NCBI RefSeq assembly: GCF_014192575.1
Contig: NZ_JACHYC010000004.1
Span: 620,001 to 684,000, forward strand
DNA: 64,000 bases
Direction: 5' to 3'
Source: Variovorax sp. Sphag1AA
Lineage (GTDB): Bacteria > Pseudomonadota > Gammaproteobacteria > Burkholderiales > Burkholderiaceae_C
Part shown: positions 27,306 to 35,981 of the stretch, piece after piece
How positions within the stretch are numbered: position 1 is the stretch's first letter
Layout: each line of letters starts with the position of its first letter
The notes under the pieces: generated by a model
Told to the model about the DNA's origin: nothing
Databases searched by the model: none
Seen by the model: only the letters and a program-made list of their open reading frames with translations
Position numbers and translations under genes: made by a program

Positions 27306-27545
27306 TCAGGCCTTTTGATTCTTGGTGGCGTAGTCGACGGCGTTTTGCACCGTGGTGATCTTCTCGGCGTCTTCGTCCGGAATTTCGATGCCAAACTCGT
27401 CTTCGAGCGCCATCACGAGTTCGACCGTGTCGAGCGAGTCAGCACCGAGGTCGGCAACGAAAGCCTTTTCATTGGTGACTTGGGACTCTTCAACGCCGAG
27501 TTGTTCGGCAATGATTTTCTTGACACGTGCTTCGATATCGCTCAT
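27306..27545 (-). CDS. acpP: Acyl carrier protein
   Basis: 79-residue acidic four-helix protein carrying growing acyl chains on 4'-phosphopantetheine at S37 (GADSLDTVELVMALEDEF). It is the substrate of AcpS (14268) and of FabD, FabH, FabG and FabF encoded around it, and the acyl donor family for PlsX. GAGGGAACC lies just before ATG 27545. Spacers of about 95-100 bases on both sides would allow processing or extra promoters to raise its expression. Confidence 0.98.
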   Translation of the reverse strand: MSDIEARVKKIIAEQLGVEESQVTNEKAFVADLGADSLDTVELVMALEDEFGIEIPDEDAEKITTVQNAVDYATKNQKA

Positions 27546-27644
27546 TTGGTTCCCTCTGAGGGTTGTAGGTAATCGGTGGATTTTAGCCGGCCGGATTGTG
27601 GCATTTGCCGCTCGGCTGTAGGTGAAGGGGATTGCGCTGGCGGC

Positions 27645-28388
27645 CTACATGTGCATGCCGCCGTTCACGTGCAGCTCCTGACCGGTGACGTAGCCCGCCT
27701 GAGGAGATGCAAGGAACGCGACTGCATTGGCAATGTCAGCAGGCTTACCCAGATGACCGAGAGGGATCTGGGCAAGCAGCGCCTGCTGCTGTGCCTCCGG
27801 CAAGCTGGCGGTCATGTCGGTTTCGATGAATCCCGGCGCGACGCAATTGACGGTGATGCTGCGACTGCCGAGTTCGCGCGCCAACGCTCGCGTCATGCCA
27901 GCGACGCCAGCCTTTGCCGCCGCGTAGTTGGCCTGGCCCGCATTGCCCGAAGCACCGACCACGCTGGTGATGTTGATGATGCGCCCATAACGCTGCTTCA
28001 TCATCGGTCGGATCACTGCGCGTGACAGCCGGAAGACCGCCTTCAGATTGGTATCGAGAACGGCGTCCCAATCGGAATCCTTCAGACGCATCGCAAGCGT
28101 GTCGCGGGTGATGCCCGCGTTGTTCACGAGCACGTGGATGGCACCGTAGACCTTCACGATTTCGTCGACGAGCGCTTCGACAGCAGCGCCGTCGTTGACG
28201 TCCAGCGCGCAACCGCGGCCACCGTAGGCGCCCAGCGCCGCAGTGATCTTGGCAGCACCATCGTCTGTCGTGCCTGTTCCGATCACCTTGAGGCCACGCT
28301 GGGCCAACTCGAGCGCGATGGCGGCACCGATGCCGCGCGACGCTCCGGTCACCAACGCGACCTGTCCTTCAAATTTAGGAGTGCTCAT
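27645..28388 (-). CDS. fabG: 3-oxoacyl-ACP reductase
   Basis: NADPH-dependent short-chain dehydrogenase reducing beta-ketoacyl-ACP. The 247 residues show the Rossmann glycine motif TGASRGIGAAIA, NNAGITRD, the catalytic Ser in NITSVVGASGNAGQ and the YxxxK motif in ANYAAAKAG. A C-terminal FIETDMT segment is typical of FabG. ATG 28388 (MSTPKFEGQ) is chosen over an open upstream extension without homology. It lies 22 bases after fabD. Confidence 0.97.
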   Translation of the reverse strand: MSTPKFEGQVALVTGASRGIGAAIALELAQRGLKVIGTGTTDDGAAKITAALGAYGGRGCALDVNDGAAVEALVDEIVKVYGAIHVLVNNAGITRDTLAMRLKDSDWDAVLDTNLKAVFRLSRAVIRPMMKQRYGRIINITSVVGASGNAGQANYAAAKAGVAGMTRALARELGSRSITVNCVAPGFIETDMTASLPEAQQQALLAQIPLGHLGKPADIANAVAFLASPQAGYVTGQELHVNGGMHM

Positions 28389-28410
28389 TGGATTAACTCT
28401 GGATCGACGC

Positions 28411-29364
28411 TCAAGCTGCGAGCAATTGCCTGGTGTCGGCGAGACTCGCCGGGTCATACACCGACGCTGCAGCCAACTCGGGAGCGATGCGCTTGGCCAT
28501 GCCGGCCAGCACCTTACCGGGACCGCATTCGATCAAGGCTTCGATCCCGCGCGCCTTCAGGGCATGCACCGTTTCGACCCAGCGCACGGGGCCAGCGGCC
28601 TGACGCACTAGCGCATCACGGATCGACTCGGGATCAGTCACGACTGCCACATCGATGTTGTTGACCACTGGAATCTGCGGCGCCAGGAAAGTCACTGACG
28701 CCAGGCGCTCACGCAGCGCTTCTGCCGCGGGCTTCATCAAGCTGGAGTGAAAAGGCGCAGAGACCGGCAGCGGCAGTGCCCGCTTGGCTCCGTTCGCCTT
28801 CAGGACTTCACAGGCCTTCTCGACTGCGGCCTTGCTTCCGGCGATCACGGTCTGCATCGGATCGTTGAAATTCACAGCCTCCACGACTTCGGCACTGCCC
28901 GTACCAAAGCTCGCAGTCACTTCGGCACAGCCCGCCTTCACCTTCTCGGCGTCCATACCCAGAACGGCCGCCATTGCTCCAGCCCCGACAGGAACCGCCT
29001 GCTGCATGGCCTGTGCGCGAAAGCGCACCAGAGGAGCAGCCTGAGCCAGCGTCAGCACACCAGAAGCGACCAGCGCAGAGTACTCGCCCAACGAATGCCC
29101 GGCCACGACGGTCGGTCGATCGCTGCCTTCGGCCAGCCAGGCGCGCCATGCTGCGACGCCGGCAACCAGCATCACGGGTTGGGTGTTGGCCGTCAGGGCG
29201 AGCGCTTCTTTCGGCCCCTCATGAATCAGGCGGGCAACATCCTCGCCCAGCGCATCCGACGCTTCGCGCAGCGTCTCAGCCACGGCAGGATGATCGCCCC
29301 AGGCGTCGAGCATGCCCACCGCCTGAGAACCCTGTCCCGGGAAGACAAATGCGAAAGATTTCAT
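28411..29364 (-). CDS. fabD: Malonyl-CoA-ACP transacylase
   Basis: Loads malonate onto ACP. The 317-residue protein begins FAFVFPGQGSQAVGML, has the nucleophile S91 in GHSLGEYSAL, the conserved Arg in VRFRAQAMQ, and the active-site histidine in VSAPFHSSLM. ATG 29364 (MKSFAF) fits the family start better than the open extension upstream. The gene sits between fabH (43 bases upstream) and fabG. Confidence 0.97.
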   Translation of the reverse strand: MKSFAFVFPGQGSQAVGMLDAWGDHPAVAETLREASDALGEDVARLIHEGPKEALALTANTQPVMLVAGVAAWRAWLAEGSDRPTVVAGHSLGEYSALVASGVLTLAQAAPLVRFRAQAMQQAVPVGAGAMAAVLGMDAEKVKAGCAEVTASFGTGSAEVVEAVNFNDPMQTVIAGSKAAVEKACEVLKANGAKRALPLPVSAPFHSSLMKPAAEALRERLASVTFLAPQIPVVNNIDVAVVTDPESIRDALVRQAAGPVRWVETVHALKARGIEALIECGPGKVLAGMAKRIAPELAAASVYDPASLADTRQLLAA

Positions 29365-29407
29365 TGTTCTTGGCTCCACGTGCGCAGCCGTCGCCGCGAT
29401 GCGCACT

Positions 29408-30385
29408 TCAATAGTTCAACAGCACCGCGCCCCAGGTGAATCCGCCGCCCACGCCTTCGAGCATGAGCGTGTCGCCCTTCTTGACCTTGCCCGATCGCAC
29501 CGCGTGGTCGAGCGCGAGGGGGATCGATGCGGCCGAGGTGTTGCCGTGCTCGTCGACCGTGACGATCAGCTTTTCGCGAGGAAGCTTGAGCTTCTTGGCC
29601 GTGCCTTCCATGATCCGGATGTTGGCCTGATGCGGGATCAGCCAATCGATGTCCTGATCGGTCTTGCCGGCTTTTTCCAGGGTCGTGCGCGCCGCTTCTT
29701 CCAGCACGCGAACCGCGAGCTTGAATACCGCCTGCCCATCCATGTGCAGGAACGGCGTGCCAAGCACAGAGCCGCCAGATACATGGCCCGGCACGCACAG
29801 GATGCCGACGTGCTTGCCGTCGGCATGCAGGTCGGTAGCCAGAATGCCGGGTTCGCTGCTCGCCTCGAGGACGACTGCGCCGGCACCGTCCCCGAACAGC
29901 ACGCAGGTGGTCCGATCGCTGAAATCCAGGATTCGCGAAAACACTTCCGCCCCAACGACAAGCGCGCATTTGGCGCTGCCGGTGCGGATCATTGCGTCGG
30001 CGACGGTCAATGCATAGACGAACCCACTGCAGACCGCCTGAACATCGAACGCAGGGCATCCTGCAATACCGAGCTTGTTCTGAAGAATGGCCGCCGCGGA
30101 CGGGAACACCATGTCTGGCGTGGACGTCGCGACGATGATCAGATCCACATCGGCCGCACTCCGGCCGGCGGCTTCAAGGGCGCCACGGGCGGCCTCGAGC
30201 CCGAGATCGCTACTGGTTACTTCAGGCGCAGCAAAATGCCTGGCCCTGATTCCGGTGCGCTCGATGATCCATTGGTCAGAGGTCTCAACGCCGCGAGATG
30301 CGAGGTCTCGAGCCAGATCGTCGTTGGTCACGCGGCGAGGCGGCAGGTAGCTGCCGGTGCCGGTAATGCGAGAGAAAAGTGTCAT
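29408..30385 (-). CDS. fabH: Beta-ketoacyl-ACP synthase III
   Basis: Starts fatty-acid synthesis by condensing acetyl-CoA with malonyl-ACP. The 325 residues carry the Cys-His-Asn triad: C119 in VQAVCSGFVYAL, His in WLIPHQANIRI and Asn in DEHGNTSAAS. RRVTNDDLA near the N-terminus and ITGTGSYLPP are typical. Its ATG shares one base with the plsX stop (TGATG), so translation of the two is coupled. Confidence 0.97.
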   Translation of the reverse strand: MTLFSRITGTGSYLPPRRVTNDDLARDLASRGVETSDQWIIERTGIRARHFAAPEVTSSDLGLEAARGALEAAGRSAADVDLIIVATSTPDMVFPSAAAILQNKLGIAGCPAFDVQAVCSGFVYALTVADAMIRTGSAKCALVVGAEVFSRILDFSDRTTCVLFGDGAGAVVLEASSEPGILATDLHADGKHVGILCVPGHVSGGSVLGTPFLHMDGQAVFKLAVRVLEEAARTTLEKAGKTDQDIDWLIPHQANIRIMEGTAKKLKLPREKLIVTVDEHGNTSAASIPLALDHAVRSGKVKKGDTLMLEGVGGGFTWGAVLLNY

Positions 30386-31470
30386 CAGACGTGGAGCGCT
30401 GCCGCGTCGGCCGCTGCTGGTTCTTGCCGCGCAAGCAGGGGCGCGGCGTGGGCTATGCGGGCCCGCACACGATCGAGCAGGTTGTTGCGAGCGGCATCAT
30501 AAGCGCGATCCAAGGCATGGCCGAAAGCCACTTCATCCGCAGAGCCATGGCTCTTGAATACCAACCCGCGAAGCCCGAGCAAGGCGGCGCCGTTGTACCT
30601 CCGATGATCGAGGCGTCGCTTGAGCGCTTTTAGAACCGGATAAGAGACGATCGCCGCCAGTTTGCTGAAAAAGCCGCTGGAATACTCGATTCTAAGAAAG
30701 TCCACGATCATCGAAGCAACGCCCTCTGTTGCCTTCAATGTGACATTGCCAACGAAACCGTCGCACACAACGATATCGGTCGTCCCTTTGAAGATGTCAT
30801 TCCCTTCCACGTTGCCGTAGAAGTTGAGATCCTGCGAATTGGCTGCTTTTCGAAGCAGTTGACTCGCTTTTTTGATCGTTTCGCTACCTTTGATCGCCTC
30901 TTCCCCGACATTCAGAAGGCCCACACTGGGGGACTCATTGCCGGTCAACGCCGAAACCAGGGCCGATCCCAGAACGGCGAACTGCAGAAGATCCTCTGCG
31001 TCGCAATCCACGTTGGCGCCAAGATCCAGAACGGTTGTCGCACCGCCCTTGCTGTTGGGGAGTTGGGGGGCAATTGCCGGCCGGTCGATGCCATCCAGCG
31101 TCTTGAGGAGATATCGCGCAATCGCCATCAACGCACCGGTGTTACCGGCGGAGACGGCCGCTTGAGCAGCCCCATCCTTTACTTGCTGGATGGCCACACG
31201 CATCGACGAATCCTTCTTCTTACGAAGCGCGATCTCGATGGGGTCATCCATGCCAACGACCTCGGTGGCCGCGACCACCGTTGCGCGGGGATGGGAGAAG
31301 CTGGAAAGCTCGTCGGGAATGCCAACGAGAAGGAGCGACGCCTCGGGGTGGCGCTCAAGAAAACCACGGCAGGCCGCGAGCGTGACGCGCGGACCGTGGT
31401 CGCCGCCCATGCAATCAACGGCAAGCGTGATCACTGAAGGCGCAGGGAATGAAGCAGACGGCGTAGCCAT
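30385..31470 (-). CDS. plsX: Phosphate acyltransferase PlsX
   Basis: Makes acyl-phosphate from acyl-ACP for phospholipid synthesis by the PlsX/PlsY route. The 361-residue protein has LAVDCMGGDHGPR, AAVSAGNTGALMA, LDLGANVDC, GLLNVGEE and VVCDGFVGNVTLK, all family landmarks. The start is ATG 31470 (MATPSASF); a TTG one codon upstream is also open. A terminator-like hairpin lies directly before the start, between rpmF and plsX. The C-terminus has an Ala-rich tail. Confidence 0.96.
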   Translation of the reverse strand: MATPSASFPAPSVITLAVDCMGGDHGPRVTLAACRGFLERHPEASLLLVGIPDELSSFSHPRATVVAATEVVGMDDPIEIALRKKKDSSMRVAIQQVKDGAAQAAVSAGNTGALMAIARYLLKTLDGIDRPAIAPQLPNSKGGATTVLDLGANVDCDAEDLLQFAVLGSALVSALTGNESPSVGLLNVGEEAIKGSETIKKASQLLRKAANSQDLNFYGNVEGNDIFKGTTDIVVCDGFVGNVTLKATEGVASMIVDFLRIEYSSGFFSKLAAIVSYPVLKALKRRLDHRRYNGAALLGLRGLVFKSHGSADEVAFGHALDRAYDAARNNLLDRVRARIAHAAPLLARQEPAAADAAALHV

Positions 31471-31471
31471 C

Positions 31472-31513
31472 AAAACAAAGGCCCGACGCTACGCAAAAAG
31501 TAGCTTCGGGCCT
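31472..31513 (-). terminator. Intercistronic hairpin with T-run between rpmF and plsX
   Basis: A 13-bp stem with one mismatch (31479-31491 with 31501-31513) and a 9-base loop is followed on the minus strand by TTGTTTT (31472-31478). It looks like a leaky intrinsic terminator that would make the ribosomal protein L32 message more abundant than the downstream plsX-fab message. Confidence 0.55.
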
Positions 31514-31529
31514 CGACCTTGAAACGGGT

Positions 31530-31712
31530 TCAGGCTTCGGATTTGGTCTTGAGAACCTTGCGACCGCGGTAGAAACCGTTCGGGCTGATGTGGTGACGCA
31601 GGTGGGTTTCACCGGTCGTGGGCTCGACGGCGATGCCGGGCACGCCCAGCGCGTTGTGCGAGCGGTGCATGCCGCGCTTCGACGGCGACTTCTTGTTTTG
31701 CTGGACGGCCAT
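31530..31712 (-). CDS. rpmF: 50S ribosomal protein L32
   Basis: 60-residue basic protein beginning MAVQQNKKSPSKRGMHRSHN, the standard L32 N-terminus. This version lacks the CxxC zinc pairs of some L32 proteins and has HHISPNGFYRGRKVL at the C-terminus, as in other proteobacteria. AGGAG lies eight bases before the ATG at 31712. It lies in the conserved yceD-rpmF-plsX order. Confidence 0.97.
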   Translation of the reverse strand: MAVQQNKKSPSKRGMHRSHNALGVPGIAVEPTTGETHLRHHISPNGFYRGRKVLKTKSEA

Positions 31713-31853
31713 GATGGCTCCTGAATGAATTCGGGTGGGTTGGTGGGCATGCGAGGCGGCGATAACGCTCCAATAGCATTAGCGGCGGCGCGCGCGAAGC
31801 CCATGATTATAGCCTAGAGGCACCAAAGAACGCCACTCCCGCCGCCTGAACGT

Positions 31854-32402
31854 CTATTTGTCCTTGCCCGACCTCAATTGCTTGAGTACGGCAAATGGAT
31901 TTGGCTTGGCTTCTTCCCCCGCATCGAAATCGGGATCGATCGCCGATAGGCGCGCAGGCTCGGGACACACTTCGTGCCGCGGAGTGACTGGAATTTCCAT
32001 CAGAAGTTCGTCCTCGATGAGTCCGTGCAGGTCGAAGTCCCGGCTCGCCACCAAGACATCTTCTTCGGCTTCCTCGTCTTCCGCTGCGGCAATGGTCTCG
32101 TCCGCGACAAAGCGGAACCACCGAGCGACATCGAGCGCCACATCCACCGGCGCGAGGCAGCGCTGACAAACCAGAGGAACCAGAGCGTGTGCGGTGAGGT
32201 GCACCCATGGCACTGCGTGACCGTCGGCACCACCTCGGAGCTCCCCTACGGCCTCCCACTGGACAGGCAAGTCGGCGGACGGCTCGACCAACTCGGCATG
32301 CAGCCGCTGATAGCTCCGTACTGGCTCGCTCCCGGAAATGGAGGCACCCGCTTCGGCAAAACCATTCACGTCCAGTCGGCCGGGGACAAATTCTCTCGTC
32401 AT
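31854..32402 (-). CDS. yceD: YceD/DUF177 family, 23S rRNA accumulation protein
   Basis: 182 residues with the DUF177 signature: VPLVCQRCLAPV (CxxC), an acidic middle (AAEDEEAEED) and IEDELLMEIPVTPRHEVCPEP. In E. coli YceD affects 23S rRNA levels and is encoded upstream of rpmF, as here. The C-terminal PNPFAVLKQL is also typical. ATG 32402 is divergent from maf over 36 bases, and rpmF follows after 141 bases. It is the first gene of the minus-strand lipid and envelope run. Confidence 0.9.
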   Translation of the reverse strand: MTREFVPGRLDVNGFAEAGASISGSEPVRSYQRLHAELVEPSADLPVQWEAVGELRGGADGHAVPWVHLTAHALVPLVCQRCLAPVDVALDVARWFRFVADETIAAAEDEEAEEDVLVASRDFDLHGLIEDELLMEIPVTPRHEVCPEPARLSAIDPDFDAGEEAKPNPFAVLKQLRSGKDK

Positions 32403-32438
32403 CCGATCAGTCTAAACCGCTCGCGCACAATCGCGACC

Positions 32439-33020
32439 ATGCAACGCCAAGTGATCCTCGCCTCGACCTCGCGATACCGACGGGAACTCATGCTCCGGCT
32501 GCGTCTGCCCTTTGATGTGCAGCCACCGGAAGTCGACGAAACGCCCCTCGACGGCGAAGTGCCGCGCGCGCTCGCGGAACGGCTCGCGCTCGAGAAGGCG
32601 CGCGCCGTCGCGCGCCTCTTTCCGGAGGCCGTGGTGATCGGCTCGGATCAGGTCGCCGACCTTGCCGGCGAGCCCCTAGGCAAGCCCGGGGACCATGCAC
32701 GTGCCACGGCGCAGTTGCGCCGCATGCGCGGCCAGACGCTGATCTTCCAGACTGCGGTAGCCGTTGTTTGCCAGGCAACCGCATTCGAGCAGCGCGATCT
32801 CGCACCGGTGCGCGTGGTTTTCCGCGACCTCACCGATGCGGCAATTGAGCGCTATCTAATCGCAGAACAACCCTATGACTGCGCCGGAAGCGCAAAAAGC
32901 GAAGGGCTCGGCATCGCCCTCCTCGATGCCATCGACAGCGACGATCCGACCGCGCTCGTCGGCCTGCCTCTGATTCGCACAGCACGCATGCTGCGAGCCG
33001 CTGGAGTCGACCTGCTGTGA
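32439..33020 (+). CDS. maf: Maf-family nucleoside triphosphate pyrophosphatase
   Basis: Hydrolyses non-canonical or modified NTPs to monophosphates (house-cleaning; the E. coli paralogue YceF prefers 7-methyl-GTP). The 193 residues contain LASTSRYRRELMLRL, the conserved acidic VVIGSDQVADL and YDCAGSAKSEGLG, which carries the loop expected for the YceF-like group. ATG 32439 is chosen; the frame runs open upstream through antisense yceD with no homology. The stop overlaps the next gene's GTG (GTGA). The divergent yceD-maf pair is widely conserved. Confidence 0.94.
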   Translation: MQRQVILASTSRYRRELMLRLRLPFDVQPPEVDETPLDGEVPRALAERLALEKARAVARLFPEAVVIGSDQVADLAGEPLGKPGDHARATAQLRRMRGQTLIFQTAVAVVCQATAFEQRDLAPVRVVFRDLTDAAIERYLIAEQPYDCAGSAKSEGLGIALLDAIDSDDPTALVGLPLIRTARMLRAAGVDLL

Positions 33021-33784
33021 CGAGCCAAGCCCACGGCAAGCTCTACCTCGTCCCCGCCCCGCTGGACTTCGGGTGCGACGAGCAGCCCGATATCCAGGAA
33101 GCTCTGCCGCTCGGCACGCTGCAAGCGGCCGCACGCATCACTCATTGGATCTGCGAGAACGCCAAATCGGCGCGCGCCTATCTGAAACGGATTGATGCGG
33201 TCGCACCCCTTGCAGCGCCGCTCCAGGCACAACAGATCCAGGAGCTTCCGCGCGAGGTGCACAAGAAGGGCGATCACGGCGGGCAGTTCGACGCCCGGCC
33301 GTTGCTTGCGGCGGCGCTCAACGGCAACGACATCGGGTTGCTCAGCGAAGCCGGCATGCCAGCCATCGCCGACCCCGGCTCCTCGGTGGCCAAGGCTGCG
33401 CATGACCTTGGCATCACGGTCGTGCCGCTCGTCGGTCCGGTATCCCTGCTCCTGACACTCGCCGCCAGCGGGCTCAACGGGCAGAACTTCGCTTTCGTCG
33501 GCTACCTGCCGCAGGACGCGGACGCCCGCATTCGCCGTATTCGAGAGCTCGAAACGCTTGCACTCAAGACAGGCCAGACGCAACTCTTCATCGAAACGCC
33601 ATACCGGAATGCCGCCCTGCTGCAGGCGTTGACGCAGACACTGCAGCACAACACCCGTCTGGCGGTCGCAAGCGGACTGACGCTCTCGTCATCCCAGATT
33701 CGAAGCAACACCGTGAAGACATGGCGCACCATGCCGGGCCTGCAGGATGAACGCATGCCGGCGGTATTCGCGATCGGCCGTTAG
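33017..33784 (+). CDS. RsmI-like SAM-dependent methyltransferase
   Basis: 255 residues of the tetrapyrrole-methylase fold. LYLVPAPLDFG replaces the usual LYVVATPIGN start of RsmI. The SAM-site segment IGLLSEAGMPAIADPGSSV and LVGPVSLLLTLAASGLNGQNFAFVGYLP match RsmI, the 16S rRNA C1402 2'-O-methyltransferase, but the N-terminal loop is divergent and the C-terminal domain is short. I read it as an RsmI paralogue common in Burkholderiales; its target is unproven. GTG 33017 overlaps the maf stop and the gene shares one base with the MFS gene. Confidence 0.8.
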   Translation: MTSQAHGKLYLVPAPLDFGCDEQPDIQEALPLGTLQAAARITHWICENAKSARAYLKRIDAVAPLAAPLQAQQIQELPREVHKKGDHGGQFDARPLLAAALNGNDIGLLSEAGMPAIADPGSSVAKAAHDLGITVVPLVGPVSLLLTLAASGLNGQNFAFVGYLPQDADARIRRIRELETLALKTGQTQLFIETPYRNAALLQALTQTLQHNTRLAVASGLTLSSSQIRSNTVKTWRTMPGLQDERMPAVFAIGR

Positions 33785-34935
33785 TGGCTCCAACGATGAC
33801 GGTCACTTCCGCAAGGATGCGCTGGGCATCGCGCGCGCAGTTCTTCTGTTCGGGCTTTGTATTTGCCACCTGGGGCGTGCACATCCCCACGGTCAAGGCG
33901 CACTACCACGTGAACGAAGCGCAGCTCGGTTTTGCCATGCTTGCCGCGGGCGTCGGTGCACTGCTGGGCCTCACCCGGGCCAGTCGCTGGATCGGCCGCC
34001 ACGGCGCAAGACGCATGGCGGCGGTTTGCGGTTGCACTTACGCGGTGCTCCTGTCCGGTCTGCTCCTTGCCCCCAATTTCCTCGCCGTGCTTGCGCTGCT
34101 CGCGGTATTCGGTATCGCGACGAGCGTGTTTGATGTGGCAATCAACACCGAAGCCGCCCAGCTGGAATCGCGCAACGGAAAGCCCCTCATGAGCGGTATG
34201 CACGGCATGTTCAGCCTCGGCGGCATGGTCGGGGCGACCACGGGAGGCGCGGCGATCGCGGCGGGCATGGCACCGCAGCACCACCTGACGCTCGTCGCAG
34301 CTGCGATGGCACTCACGATCGCCCTTTCATCTCAATGGATGCTTCCGAAAGAGGCCACCGCGTTTCAGACCTCGGACGAAGGATTTCGCCTTCCGCGCGG
34401 CGCCCTGGCCATACTCGGCCTGCTGGCCGCGCTGGGCCTGATCGCCGAAGGCGCGATCTACGACTGGAGCGTGCTGTATCTCCAACAGGAGCTCGGCAGC
34501 GCGCAGCAGCAGGCAGCACTGGCCTATGGAAGCTTCTCTGCGGCCATGGCGCTGGCGCGATTCTGCGGCGACGCGATGAGAGCCCGGTTCGCGCCCGCCG
34601 TGCTGCTGCGCGGCAGTGCTCTGCTGGCGGCCGCTTCGATGACGCTCGTACTGGTCACCAGCAATCCCTGGGTGGCACTCGCAGGATTCGCGGGCGTCGG
34701 GATCGGCTTTGCGAATGTGGTGCCGGTTCTTTTTTCGGCGTCGGCGCGTGTGCCGGGCGTCGAGCCTGCGCAGGGCATTGCAGCAGTTTCGGCAGCCGCC
34801 TATCTGGGTTTCATGGCCGGGCCGCCGGTGATCGGCTTCCTGGCGCAGATCAGCTCGTTGACAGTCGCGCTATATGTAGTGGTGGCCTTTGCGGCCGCGC
34901 TGGCAGCCTCCGCCCGCTACGCCAATTCCGCCTGA
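33784..34935 (+). CDS. MFS transporter
   Basis: 383 residues with about twelve hydrophobic segments. The first loop has the major-facilitator pattern of a conserved Gly followed by RASRWIGRHGARR between helices 2 and 3. WGVHIPTVKAHYHVNE and the HGMFSLGGMVGA segment resemble the YbjJ-like subgroup with no agreed substrate. GTG 33784 overlaps the previous stop by one base; ATG 33796 is an alternative start. It converges on sppA with a single base between the stops. Confidence 0.85.
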   Translation: MAPTMTVTSARMRWASRAQFFCSGFVFATWGVHIPTVKAHYHVNEAQLGFAMLAAGVGALLGLTRASRWIGRHGARRMAAVCGCTYAVLLSGLLLAPNFLAVLALLAVFGIATSVFDVAINTEAAQLESRNGKPLMSGMHGMFSLGGMVGATTGGAAIAAGMAPQHHLTLVAAAMALTIALSSQWMLPKEATAFQTSDEGFRLPRGALAILGLLAALGLIAEGAIYDWSVLYLQQELGSAQQQAALAYGSFSAAMALARFCGDAMRARFAPAVLLRGSALLAAASMTLVLVTSNPWVALAGFAGVGIGFANVVPVLFSASARVPGVEPAQGIAAVSAAAYLGFMAGPPVIGFLAQISSLTVALYVVVAFAAALAASARYANSA

Positions 34936-34936
34936 T

Positions 34937-35980
34937 TCACCGCAGCGCTGGCGCTGCGCGCAACGCGCGGACCGACGCATCGCCAAGGGCAGCACCGAAT
35001 TTCTTCGCGAGCTTTTCGGCCACGTTGTCGCGGCGGGTGTAGTCGATGAGCTCTTCGGCCTTGACCACTTCTCGCGCGACGTAATCTACATTGCCGAGCT
35101 GATCCGCCAGACCGAGTTCGATCGCCTGCTGACCGCTCCAGAACAGGCCGCTGAAGAGGCCCGGCGAATTGACCTTGAGGCGATCGCCACGGCCAGTCTT
35201 CACCACATCGATGAACTGCGTGTGGATCTGGTCCAGCATCTGCTGCGCATGCGCGCGCTGGGCGTCGCTCATCGGGCTGAACGGATCGAGAAATCCCTTG
35301 TTCTCGCCCGCCGTCAGCAACCTGCGCTCCACGCCGACCTTCTCCATGATTCCCGTGAACCCGAAGCCATCCATCAAGACGCCTATGCTGCCGACGATGC
35401 TGGCCTTGTCGACAAAGATCTTGTCCGTAGCTGCCGCGATGTAGTAGGCAGCCGAAGCGCAGGTCTCTTCGACAACCGCATAGATCGGCTTGTTGTACTT
35501 GGCCCGCATGCGCTTGATCTCATCGTTGATGATGCCGGCCTGCACAGGGCTGCCGCCCGGCGAATTGATGAGCAGGATCACGCCCTTGGCGCCCTCGTCC
35601 TCGAACGCGGTCTTCATCGCCGCAACGACGAACTCCGCACTTGCATCGGCGCCGTCCGCGATCTCGCCCTTGATCTCGATCACCGCGGTGTGCGCCGTCG
35701 TCTTGGCCGCCGTTTGCGAGCCGCGCGAGATCACGAACCACGCCAGCGCAACGAAGAAGACCAGCCAAGCCAGGCGGGTGAAGTTCCTCCACCGGCGTGC
35801 GGCCCTTTGCTCCTTCAATGCAGCGAAAGCGAGCTTCTCCAGAGTCGCACGCTCCCATCCGGATTGCTGGGTCGGATCGTTTCTCGACATGTTTCTCGAG
35901 CCCCCCTGGGCGGTTGATGAAGGCGCGGCGCGATCGAAGGGTTCGAACCCTTCGGGCTCCGTGCGGTTTGAATCGGTCAT
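34937..35980 (-). CDS. sppA: Signal peptide peptidase SppA, S49 family
   Basis: Membrane-bound protease that degrades cleaved signal peptides. The 347 residues form a soluble N-terminal segment, one membrane helix at about 67-85 (FTRLAWLVFFVALAWFVIS) and a single S49 domain. The likely Ser-Lys dyad is S175 in ETCASAAYYIA and K227 in GENKGFLDPF. Their spacing of 52 equals that of short Bacillus-type SppA (S147/K199). The usual SGGYY around the serine is SAAYY here. ATG 35980 (MTDSNRTEPEG) is one base from the Rieske gene stop; a shorter start at 35890 (MSRNDPT) is possible. Confidence 0.9.
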   Translation of the reverse strand: MTDSNRTEPEGFEPFDRAAPSSTAQGGSRNMSRNDPTQQSGWERATLEKLAFAALKEQRAARRWRNFTRLAWLVFFVALAWFVISRGSQTAAKTTAHTAVIEIKGEIADGADASAEFVVAAMKTAFEDEGAKGVILLINSPGGSPVQAGIINDEIKRMRAKYNKPIYAVVEETCASAAYYIAAATDKIFVDKASIVGSIGVLMDGFGFTGIMEKVGVERRLLTAGENKGFLDPFSPMSDAQRAHAQQMLDQIHTQFIDVVKTGRGDRLKVNSPGLFSGLFWSGQQAIELGLADQLGNVDYVAREVVKAEELIDYTRRDNVAEKLAKKFGAALGDASVRALRAAPALR

Positions 35981-35981
35981 G

